Source of the DNA: DASPLH01 sp035627675
GTDB taxonomy: Bacteria > Acidobacteriota > Terriglobia > Terriglobales > Acidobacteriaceae
Direction of reading: 5' to 3'
Assembly (NCBI GenBank): GCA_035627675.1
Contig: DASPLH010000191.1
Span: 1-10,337, forward strand
DNA length: 10,337 nt
Shown here piece by piece: positions 1 through 5,324 of the stretch; position 1 is the first letter of the stretch; each line of letters opens with the position of its first letter. The translations under genes were made by a program, and so were the position numbers. The notes below the pieces were generated by a model. The model ran no database searches. It had not been told where the DNA came from and saw only the letters and a list, made by a program, of their open reading frames with translations.

Positions 1-404
1 TGGTCGTCAACCGAGTGCGGGTTCGAGGTCTCGCGTTCGGCGAGTTCGAGCGCAGCCCTTTCGGCCGGGGTGAAATCGTCGCGCGTGCGGAAATCGGCGA
101 GGTTGTCGATCTGGTCCTCGGTCCAGCCGTGTCGCTTTGCCAAAGCGACGTGGGAGTTCAGTCAATATTCACAGCGGTTGATCTGCGACGTGCGGACGAT
201 CACGAGTTCCTTGAGCTTCTTGGAAATCGTTCCGGTCTCCATGATGGCGCGGAAGTGCGCGATCAGGGTGCGGAGGATCTCCGGGCGATGCGCGACGGTG
301 CGGAACATGTTGGGGATGTTTCCGCGCTCGTGAAGGAAGTGATCGAAAATGTGCTGGGTCGGTTCGTCGACCTGGGTCCTGTCAAGCTTGGGAATCCGGG
401 GCAT
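1..404 (-). CDS. Peroxidase-related AhpD/CMD-fold selenoprotein (CxxU), 3' end outside window
   Basis: Probable thiol/selenol peroxidase or disulfide reductase of the carboxymuconolactone decarboxylase (AhpD-like, 'peroxidase-related enzyme') family. From the ATG at 404 the protein starts MPRIPKLDR. It has the family core 'GNIPNMFRTVAHRPEILR' (residues 28-45) and 'KELVIVRTSQINRCEY' (65-80), then an in-frame TGA at 162-164, codon 81. The frame stays open for 53 more codons to the window edge and remains family-like (LNSHVALAKRHGWTEDQI, then a FTPAERAALELAERET segment). Glu66, Cys78, TGA81 and His85 have exactly the spacing of the AhpD catalytic set Glu118-Cys130-Cys133-His137, so the TGA replaces the attacking cysteine. 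A SECIS-like hairpin follows. The start at 404 is chosen because the upstream extension runs through a terminator and is not family-like; a -10 box lies 6 nt before the ATG. The alternative is a nonsense mutation or base error. Sec decoding is inferred; the spacing, open frame and hairpin are seen. Confidence 0.82.
131..149 (-). promoter_or_regulatory. Candidate bacterial SECIS hairpin for the TGA at 162-164
   Basis: Read on the minus strand, this is GTCGCTTTGGCAAAGCGAC: a perfect 8-bp stem (GTCGCTTT with AAAGCGAC) closed by the loop GGC. Twelve nucleotides separate the TGA from the stem and twenty separate it from the loop. Two further C-G pairs can form below after a two-base internal mismatch. 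Known bacterial SECIS elements are stem-loops starting shortly after the UGA, with a small apical loop carrying G in its first two positions; this hairpin fits both rules. It lies inside codons 86-92, where TTG, GCA and CGA are used although this genome favours C/G-ending codons, suggesting selection on RNA shape. Confidence 0.7.
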
Positions 405-439
405 GGCGGCATTGTAGGTAACGCTCAGGGCCGAAACAA
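404..439 (-). promoter_or_regulatory. Candidate promoter of the AhpD-like selenoprotein gene, probably leaderless
   Basis: On the minus strand, TTGTTT (434-439) and TACAAT (411-416) are separated by exactly 17 nt, a sigma-70-type layout. Only 6 nt lie between the -10 box and the ATG at 404, so transcription would start at about the A of the ATG. No Shine-Dalgarno sequence is visible, which agrees with leaderless translation. The -35 match is weak (3 of 6), the -10 match good (5 of 6). Confidence 0.42.
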
Positions 440-480
440 GGTTCGGGATCGTGCCAGACGTACGCCAGGTTAGATTTTGT

Positions 481-516
481 GACAAAAACAGGAATGCGGC
501 CCGGGTGGGCCGCATT
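481..516 (-). terminator. Rho-independent terminator after the RsbW/STAS pair
   Basis: A perfect 10-bp stem (AATGCGGCCC with GGGCCGCATT, 493-516) carries a 4-nt loop. On the minus strand it is followed within 2-4 nt by a T-rich run (complement of 482-489). It begins 20 nt past the STAS stop codon and lies before the start and candidate promoter of the next minus-strand gene, so it ends the anti-sigma operon and separates the two units. Confidence 0.85.
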
Positions 517-536
517 GTTCTGCCTGGAAGCTCTGG

Positions 537-884
537 CTACTTTGCGAAGGAGCCTACTGCGGCGGCTTCGTCGTCCTTGATGTCGAAGACGGTGTAAAGC
601 TTGGTGATCTGGAGAAGGTCGTGGACCTTCTTGGTCAGGTTCAGCAGCTTCAGTTCGCCGCCCTGGTTACGGACGCTGGTGAAGGCGCTGACCAGTTCGC
701 CGATGCCGGAGCTGTCGATGTAGGTTACGTCGCCGAGGTTGAGCAGGATCTTCTTCTGTCCGCGCGCAACCGATTCGCGGATGGTGTCGCGGAGCACGAC
801 GCTGCCCTCGCCGAGAGTGATGCGCCCGCTCAGGTCAATGATGGTGACGCCATCCACCTGCCGTGTACTCGCCTTCATCGTCAC
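537..884 (-). CDS. STAS-domain anti-sigma factor antagonist
   Basis: A 115-residue single-domain protein of SpoIIAA/RsbV type. Such proteins bind the partner anti-sigma kinase when unphosphorylated and free the sigma factor; phosphorylation on a serine turns them off. The hallmark 'YIDSSGIGEL' lies at residues 55-64, with Ser58/Ser59 as the phosphoacceptor site. The N-terminal strands (VDGVTIIDLSGRI) and the C-terminal 'GGELKLLNL...VHDLLQITKLYTVFDI' are typical, and the length is normal for the family. The start is GTG at 882-884: AAGGAGG at 892-898 lies 7 nt away, whereas the ATG at 876-878 would be 13 nt away. The GTG overlaps the TGA of the upstream kinase gene (GTGA), so the two are translationally coupled. 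It ends just before a strong terminator. The family call is firm; which sigma factor or response it serves cannot be seen. Confidence 0.93.
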   Translation of the reverse strand: MTMKASTRQVDGVTIIDLSGRITLGEGSVVLRDTIRESVARGQKKILLNLGDVTYIDSSGIGELVSAFTSVRNQGGELKLLNLTKKVHDLLQITKLYTVFDIKDDEAAAVGSFAK

Positions 885-1327
885 TTGGAAGCCTCCTTGG
901 TATCGCGGGCGTTGCCGCGTACATGCTTGATCAGTGTGATTTCGGTTCCGGGCTCCATGTTCCTGAACCGCACCTCGTCCATGAACGCCCGAATGATGAA
1001 AATTCCCCGGCCGGACTGCAACAGCAGATTCTCCGGCGCCACCGGGTCAGGGATGCCGGACGGGTCGAGCCCTTTGCCCTCATCCCGAACGGAAACCGTC
1101 ATTGTTTCCGGCGTGGTTTCGAATGCGATGGTCATGCGCTTGTTCGGGTCGTACTGATTGCCGTGAAGAACGGCGTTGACCGCTGCTTCGCGCACAGCCA
1201 TGGAAATGCGGTCGACTTCTTCTTCATCGAAGCCCGCCTTTCCGGCAAGATCGTGGGCCGCCTGCTCCGCCTTGTTCACGCTCTCCAAGGTGGATTCAAG
1301 CGTGTAGGAGACCCTTGTCGCATTCAT
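881..1327 (-). CDS. Anti-sigma factor serine kinase, RsbW/SpoIIAB-like (HATPase_c)
   Basis: A 148-residue GHKL ATPase-fold protein. Proteins of this type sequester a sigma factor and phosphorylate the cognate STAS antagonist, here encoded directly downstream with a 4-nt overlap. The N box is 'REAAVNAVLHGN' (residues 47-58; Glu48 and Asn51), the G1 box 'DEGKGLD' (82-88) and the G2 region 'SGRGIFIIRAFMDEV' (106-119 or so). The length is typical. ATG at 1325-1327 is chosen; a TTG two codons upstream is possible, and neither has a clear ribosome-binding site. No sigma factor or PP2C phosphatase gene lies nearby, so the partner is elsewhere in the genome. The gene order, kinase first and then antagonist, is the reverse of the Bacillus arrangement. 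Confidence 0.92.
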   Translation of the reverse strand: MNATRVSYTLESTLESVNKAEQAAHDLAGKAGFDEEEVDRISMAVREAAVNAVLHGNQYDPNKRMTIAFETTPETMTVSVRDEGKGLDPSGIPDPVAPENLLLQSGRGIFIIRAFMDEVRFRNMEPGTEITLIKHVRGNARDTKEASK

Positions 1328-1442
1328 GTTCAACTGTTCACCGGGACCGAACCAGCAAGATGTGGGGAAAACAACCCGCTTGCAGGGAAACCGCTAGTTT
1401 GCCGTGCAGGTGCAACTTGTGTCAATCCAGAGGCGATGTACG

Positions 1443-1577
1443 CGGGCGGGACGCCCGCGCTACACCGGGCCGAACGCCCGCTCACACCAAGCGGGAAGCT
1501 CGCGCTACACCGGGCGGGACGCCCGCGCCACACCGGGCGGGACGCCCGCCACACCGGGCGGGACGCCCGCGCTACAC
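1443..1577. repeat. Six tandem hairpin-forming repeats, about 23 nt each
   Basis: Six adjacent units, 1443-1465, 1466-1487, 1488-1510, 1511-1533, 1534-1554 and 1555-1577, fill most of the gap between the anti-sigma gene and the HAD gene and end 4 nt beyond the HAD stop codon. The common core is GGGCGGGACGCCC, a 5-bp palindrome arm around GGA, followed by a CGCTACAC-type tail. Units 4-6 are nearly identical. Units 2 and 3 differ in sequence but can still fold: unit 3 has GCGGG pairing CTCGC with one G-T wobble. No T-run follows, so classical termination is not obvious. The rest of the gap, 1328-1442, shows nothing recognisable. Confidence 0.9.
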
Positions 1578-1581
1578 CGGG

Positions 1582-2226
1582 CTACCACTCCAGATGGATG
1601 ACTCCGTTTTGCGCCTTCACCCTGAGTTGCGCCAGCGACCGCAGCAGAACTGTGGCCTCGCGTAGTTCATCAGGCGGGTAGGTTGTGGGGACTCCAAATG
1701 ACTGCATTCCCGCGGCCACGGCGGCTTTCAGGCCCGATGGCGCGTCCTCTACGACCACGCAATCCTGCGGAGAGAGACCGAGCAACTCGGCGCCCTTGAG
1801 GTAGGGAGCTGGATTCGGCTTGCCGAGCGTTACATCGTCGGCCGAGACAAGCTTTGCCGGCACGGCGAGCCCGCCCACCTGGAGCCTCTTTGTCGCCAAG
1901 GCCCGCGTGCCGGACGTGACGACGGTCCAGCGGTCCGGTGGCAGAGCGGCCAGCAACTCTGCGGCGCCGTCGATGACCGTCAGGCCGTCGGTGTCCGCGA
2001 GTTCGCGGCGCTCGAGTTCTTTCAACTCGGCAGCGGAATCCAGATGCGGTGCTACGAGCTGGACGGTTTCAATCGCGCGCCGTCCATGTGCGATTTTGAC
2101 GACCTCGCCGGGGTCGTAGCCATGCTCCACGGCCCACGCGTGCCAGACGCGCGTGACACACGGAGTGGAGTCAACGAGTACGCCGTCGAGGTCGAAGAGG
2201 ACCCCGCGGCAGGTGATGTGTCCCAT
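1582..2226 (-). CDS. HAD-superfamily sugar phosphatase, YfbT/GPP-like
   Basis: A 214-residue haloacid dehalogenase-type phosphatase of the beta-phosphoglucomutase-like branch, expected to remove phosphate from small sugar or polyol phosphates in the cytosol. Motif I is 'FDLDGVLVDS' (residues 11-20; nucleophile Asp12, acid/base Asp14), motif II 'VVTSGT', motif III 'GKPNPAPY' with the lysine, and motif IV 'VVEDAPSG'. The helical cap lies between motifs I and II ('AWAVEHGYDPGEVVKIAHGRRA'). From memory, it resembles E. coli YfbT along its whole length, including 'HGxxAI', 'LLGLxPQxCVVVEDAPxG' and the C-terminal 'LxSLxQ' segment. The start is ATG at 2224-2226, without a strong ribosome-binding site. 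The gene is divergent from the MgtE_N/CBS gene across 70 nt. The exact substrate is not determined. Confidence 0.9.
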   Translation of the reverse strand: MGHITCRGVLFDLDGVLVDSTPCVTRVWHAWAVEHGYDPGEVVKIAHGRRAIETVQLVAPHLDSAAELKELERRELADTDGLTVIDGAAELLAALPPDRWTVVTSGTRALATKRLQVGGLAVPAKLVSADDVTLGKPNPAPYLKGAELLGLSPQDCVVVEDAPSGLKAAVAAGMQSFGVPTTYPPDELREATVLLRSLAQLRVKAQNGVIHLEW

Positions 2227-2296
2227 GTTGGTAGTTTCTCAAAGTTCGGCAACTCACGGGTGGAACGAATTGTCGTATGGCGTTATTCTCGAACCG

Positions 2297-3538
2297 ATGA
2301 CTACCTCGGTTGCGCTCTCCGATCTGCTGGGGCTGCCGGTCTACGATCCGGGCGGCAAGGTCGGACGCGTGCGTGAAGTGGCGATTGTGCCGCAGGAGCA
2401 CACGGCGCACGTCTCGGCGCTCGTGGTAAGGACGAAATCGGGCGACCGGCTGTTGGCCAGCAACGCCATACAGTACCTGAACGGCGGTGTTCGCAGCGGA
2501 GTCCGGGCGGACGAGTGGTCGAAGTACTCCAGTTCCGAGGGAATGCTGCTGCTTGGCCGCGATCTGCTGGACCAGCAGATCATCGATGTCCACGGGCGCA
2601 AGGTCGTGCGCGTGAACGACGTCGAAATGCATGCGGATGTAGCCGACGGCGACCTTTTCCTTCGCGTGGCTTCGGTCGATACCGGTGCGCGAGGGGCGAT
2701 ACGGCGTCTGTTCAAGAACGTCGTCCCGCGTTCCACCCTTTCGTCGTTCGTGCAGAGGATTCCGTCGCGGAACATCCCGTGGGAGTTCGTGAACCTGATC
2801 GAAACCGATCCGGCGCGCCGCGTCCGGCTGAAGATCTCGTCGGACAAGATCGCGAAGCTCCACCCGGCCGACATCGCGGACATCATCGAAGACCTGGCTC
2901 CGGCCGAACGCGACGCGGTGTTCCAGACATTGGACGAGGAAGTCGCAGCACAGGCGCTGGAGGAGATCGACCCCAAGCTCCAGGTGTCGATCGTCAACTC
3001 GCTCGACAACGACCGCGCCGCCGACATCGTCGAGGAGATGGACCCGGACGCCGCGGCCGACCTGCTGGCCGACCTCTCGCCGGAACGGTCGGAAGAAATC
3101 CTCGAGGAGATGGAGCCCGAGGAGCGCCAGGACGTCGAGGAACTGCTGGAGTTCGCCGAGAACACGGCTGCCGGCCGCATGACGACCGACTACATGGCGC
3201 TGCCTCCGACGGCGAAGGTCAGCGACGCCGTGGAAATGCTCAAGCAGTTCGAAGGCGGACTGGAGAGCATGAGCACCATCTACCTGGTCGGCGAAAACGA
3301 CAAGCTCGTGGGTGCCGTGCCGCTGGTGAAGCTGGTGCTGGCTTCGGCGGATACGCCGCTGGCGGAACTGACGGCCGAACCGCTGCTTTCGTGCTCGCCC
3401 GAGGCCGACGAGGCCGAAGTCGCCGAGATTTTCGACAAGTACAACCTGCTGACCCTGCCGGTGGTGGACGAACAGGGAACACTTACGGGCGTAATCACGG
3501 CTGACGACGTCATCTCCATCCTTCGCGCAAAAATCTAG
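2297..3538 (+). CDS. PRC-barrel / MgtE N-domain / CBS-pair protein (soluble Mg2+-sensor-like)
   Basis: A 413-residue acidic cytosolic protein without membrane segments. The N-terminus is PRC-barrel-like ('LLGLPVYDPGGKVGRVREV', residues about 10-28), and a second PRC-like stretch lies near residues 85-140 ('LLGRDLLDQQIIDVHGRKVVRV'). An MgtE_N superhelical region follows at about 180-290, with repeated 'HPADIADIIEDL', 'DNDRAADIVEEMDP' and 'AADLLADLSPERSEEILEEM' motifs. It ends in a CBS pair at about 295-410 ('MTTDYMALPPTAKVSDAVEML' to 'LTLPVVDEQGTLTGVITADDVISIL'). In MgtE channels these two modules bind Mg2+ and gate the pore; here the pore is missing and an Nramp-family transporter lies 142 nt downstream, so this may be its regulatory partner (inference). 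ATG at 2297 is chosen because the domain homology begins there; the frame is open further upstream across the divergent gene's start. Confidence 0.9.
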   Translation: MTTSVALSDLLGLPVYDPGGKVGRVREVAIVPQEHTAHVSALVVRTKSGDRLLASNAIQYLNGGVRSGVRADEWSKYSSSEGMLLLGRDLLDQQIIDVHGRKVVRVNDVEMHADVADGDLFLRVASVDTGARGAIRRLFKNVVPRSTLSSFVQRIPSRNIPWEFVNLIETDPARRVRLKISSDKIAKLHPADIADIIEDLAPAERDAVFQTLDEEVAAQALEEIDPKLQVSIVNSLDNDRAADIVEEMDPDAAADLLADLSPERSEEILEEMEPEERQDVEELLEFAENTAAGRMTTDYMALPPTAKVSDAVEMLKQFEGGLESMSTIYLVGENDKLVGAVPLVKLVLASADTPLAELTAEPLLSCSPEADEAEVAEIFDKYNLLTLPVVDEQGTLTGVITADDVISILRAKI

Positions 3539-3540
3539 CC

Positions 3541-3564
3541 GCGGTTTCGCGACCGTTTTGTTTT
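3541..3564 (+). terminator. Possible weak terminator after the MgtE_N/CBS gene
   Basis: Three nucleotides past the stop codon, CGGTT and GACCG (3542-3555) can pair around TCGC, with one G-T wobble. The T-rich run TTTTGTTTT (3556-3564) follows. The stem is short, so this may be a partial or conditional terminator between this gene and the transporter gene. Confidence 0.35.
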
Positions 3565-3574
3565 GTGAATAGGT

Positions 3575-3651
3575 GGCCAGAAGTGTGCTTGAGCATTTAT
3601 TCTGGCCTTGCGTATGGAACAGCATCGCCGAGGCGCGATGCTCTTCTGGCC
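3575..3651 (+). promoter_or_regulatory. Candidate structured leader RNA upstream of the Nramp gene
   Basis: The 142-nt gap before the transporter contains GGCCAGAA (3575-3582), which pairs perfectly with TTCTGGCC at 3600-3607. A second identical TTCTGGCC sits at 3644-3651, so the same 5' arm could pair with either copy but not both. Between the two copies lies another perfect 8-bp hairpin, AGCATCGC/GCGATGCT (3621-3642), with a 6-nt loop. A small inner hairpin, TGCT with AGCA, fits inside the first loop. The transporter ATG follows 29 nt after the second copy. No known riboswitch consensus was recognised. The paired segments are seen; a switching role is inference. Confidence 0.4.
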
Positions 3652-3680
3652 GTGCGCAATCAGCAACCAATCAGGGGCCG

Positions 3681-4925
3681 ATGCGAAGGACGCTGAAGCT
3701 GTGGCGAATCCGGCTGTTGATGATCCTGGCCGTGATTGGGCCGGGGTTTATCACCGCCAACGTCGATAACGACGCGGGCGGCATCTACACCTATTCCTTC
3801 GCGGGCGCGCGCTTCGGATATTCGCTGCTGTGGACGGTGATTCCCATGACGATCGCCCTGATCGTCATCCAGGAAATCGCGGCGCGCATGGGCGCCGTCA
3901 CCGGTAAGGGACTGAGCGACCTCATCCGCGAAGAGTTTGGGTTCCGCATCACGTTCTTCCTGATGTTCGGGCTGATCATCACGAACTTCTTCAACGTGAT
4001 GGCCGAGTTCGCCGGTGTGGCGACCAGCCTCGAGTTGTTCGGGATCTCGAAGTACATCAGCGTGCCGCTGGCTGCGGCTGTCGTCTGGCTGATTATCGTC
4101 AAGGGCAACTACAAGCTGGTGGAGAAGGTCTTCCTCGGCGCTTCGTTCTTCTACATCGCCTACATCATTGCCGGTGTGCTTTCGCGTCCGACGTGGAACC
4201 AGGCGGCGATGGGATTCCTGAGGCCTCCGACGGCCGGGATGATGCAGAACCCCGAGTACCTCTATCTCGTGGTGGGCATCATCGGTGCGACGATTGCGCC
4301 GTGGATGCAGTTCTACCTTCAGGCCTCGGTAGTCGAGAAGGGCGTCAGCGAGAAGCAGTACAAGGCTACGCGGGTGGACGTGATCATCGGGTCGGTGTTC
4401 GCCCCGATCGTCGCGGGCTTCATCATCATCGCCTGCGCCGCAACGCTGTACCAGCACGGCATGTACCGCATCACGGATGCCGCGCAGGCCGCCCAGGCAC
4501 TGGGTCCGCTGGCCGGCCAATATGCGTACATCCTCTTCGCCGCCGGGTTGTTCAATGCCTCGCTGTTCGCGGCCTCGATCCTGCCGCTATCGACGTCTTA
4601 CACCGTATGCGAAGGGCTGGGCTTTGAGTCGGGGCTCGACAAGCGCTTCCACGAGGCCCCGGTCTTCTACTGGCTCTATACGCTGCTGATCCTTGCGGGA
4701 GCGGGAGTGATCCTCATCCCCAGCTTCCCGCTGCTGAAGGTCACCGTGCTGTCGCAGGTGCTGAACGGCGTCCTGCTGCCGGTCATTCTGGTATTCATGT
4801 TGCGGCTGGTGAACAATCGCGACCTGATGGGGCGGCACGTGAACGGGCGGGCCTACAACGTCATCGCGTGGGCCACGGCAGGCATCATGATCGCGCTGAC
4901 GGCAGCCATGCTGATCTCGATGTAG
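3681..4925 (+). CDS. Nramp-family divalent metal transporter with altered metal site (NRMT-like)
   Basis: A 414-residue polytopic membrane protein of the SLC11/Nramp family, predicted to import a divalent cation with protons or as a uniporter. TM1 is 'IGPGFITANVDNDAGGIYTY' (residues 19-38), followed by the conserved 'GARFGYSLLW' (42-51). TM6 is 'GIIGATIAPWMQFYLQ' (199-214). Against canonical Nramps, DPGN becomes DAGG (Asp31 kept, Asn replaced by Gly34), and the methionine of the TM6 A-x-x-M-P-H motif becomes Ala206. That methionine is known to favour Mn/Fe over alkaline-earth ions, and its loss is a mark of Nramp-related Mg2+ transporters. With an MgtE_N/CBS gene immediately upstream, Mg2+ (or Mg/Mn) transport is the best guess. 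ATG at 3681 is chosen: AGGGG lies just upstream and homology begins there, although the frame is open from 3573. The stop codon touches that of the convergent Nudix gene. Confidence 0.9.
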   Translation: MRRTLKLWRIRLLMILAVIGPGFITANVDNDAGGIYTYSFAGARFGYSLLWTVIPMTIALIVIQEIAARMGAVTGKGLSDLIREEFGFRITFFLMFGLIITNFFNVMAEFAGVATSLELFGISKYISVPLAAAVVWLIIVKGNYKLVEKVFLGASFFYIAYIIAGVLSRPTWNQAAMGFLRPPTAGMMQNPEYLYLVVGIIGATIAPWMQFYLQASVVEKGVSEKQYKATRVDVIIGSVFAPIVAGFIIIACAATLYQHGMYRITDAAQAAQALGPLAGQYAYILFAAGLFNASLFAASILPLSTSYTVCEGLGFESGLDKRFHEAPVFYWLYTLLILAGAGVILIPSFPLLKVTVLSQVLNGVLLPVILVFMLRLVNNRDLMGRHVNGRAYNVIAWATAGIMIALTAAMLISM

Positions 4926-5324
4926 TCAGAGAACCTTGCCGACCGCCAGGTCGCGAATCAGCTCAAGGTCGGCTTCGAGGAAGTCGTAGCCGCCCAGATT
5001 CTCCAGCCGCTCCCAGCGAACATCGGCGAACACGAGGTTGCGCAACTCTCCTTCGTATCGATCCACCCGGAAGAACAGCAGTTCGACATAGAAGCCGTCC
5101 TTGTACTCGTAGAGCACACGCGCGACCTGCTCGCCGACCTCTGCGCCGATTGCGAGTTCTTCCTGGAGTTCGCGGGCGAGGGCTGCCGCCGGGCTTTCGT
5201 TGGGCTCGACCTTCCCGCCGGGGAATTCCCATTTCAACGGCATCGGACCGTCAGCGCTGCGCCGGCAGATAAGGATTTCGTCTCCGCGAACGATCAGGGC
5301 GGCAACGACGAGCTTGGCGACCAT
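4926..5324 (-). CDS. MutT-type Nudix hydrolase ((d)NTP pyrophosphohydrolase)
   Basis: A 132-residue Nudix protein, most like MutT/8-oxo-dGTP diphosphatase or a related (d)CTP hydrolase that cleans nucleotide pools. The Nudix box runs from Gly37 to Ile59: G-x5-E43-x7-R51-E52-L-x-E55-E56-L, with Ala58 where glycine is usual. The N-terminal 'VVAALIVRGDEILICRR' and the 'MPLKWEFPGGKVEPNES' segment are typical of MutT. The length matches the family. The ATG at 5322-5324 overlaps the TGA of the upstream GAF gene by one base (TGATG), and no separate ribosome-binding site is evident, so coupled translation is likely. The stop codon directly abuts the Nramp stop on the other strand. The pairing with a methionine-sulfoxide-reductase-like GAF protein suggests a small oxidative-damage repair unit (inference). 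Confidence 0.92.
   Translation of the reverse strand: MVAKLVVAALIVRGDEILICRRSADGPMPLKWEFPGGKVEPNESPAAALARELQEELAIGAEVGEQVARVLYEYKDGFYVELLFFRVDRYEGELRNLVFADVRWERLENLGGYDFLEADLELIRDLAVGKVL

Noticed and set aside
162..164. Simple pseudogene explanation for the TGA in the AhpD-like gene
   Set aside because: Not excluded, but less likely: the frame remains intact and family-like after the TGA, the TGA falls exactly on a catalytic cysteine position, and a SECIS-like hairpin follows.
405..515. Extended N-terminus for the AhpD-like protein from 515
   Set aside because: It would be transcribed through the terminator hairpin at 493-516 and lacks family similarity. The promoter-like boxes point to the ATG at 404.
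1443..1577. CRISPR array
   Set aside because: The units are directly adjacent with no unique spacers, each unit is an internal palindrome, and no cas genes are present.
863..1681. Plus-strand frame crossing the anti-sigma gene and the hairpin array
   Set aside because: It runs antisense through the HATPase gene and then through the repeats, giving repetitive residues only; no start signal or family match.
2171..3670. Long minus-strand open frame (499 codons) opposite the MgtE_N/CBS gene
   Set aside because: Low-complexity Arg/His/Gln-rich translation without any family motif. It is the antisense shadow of a well-supported plus-strand gene in GC-rich DNA, as are the frames at 2341-3180 (minus) and 2515-3504 (plus).
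3660..4520. Minus-strand frame opposite the Nramp gene
   Set aside because: The translation is rich in Asp/His/Arg with no hydrophobic core. The plus strand encodes a clear membrane transporter.
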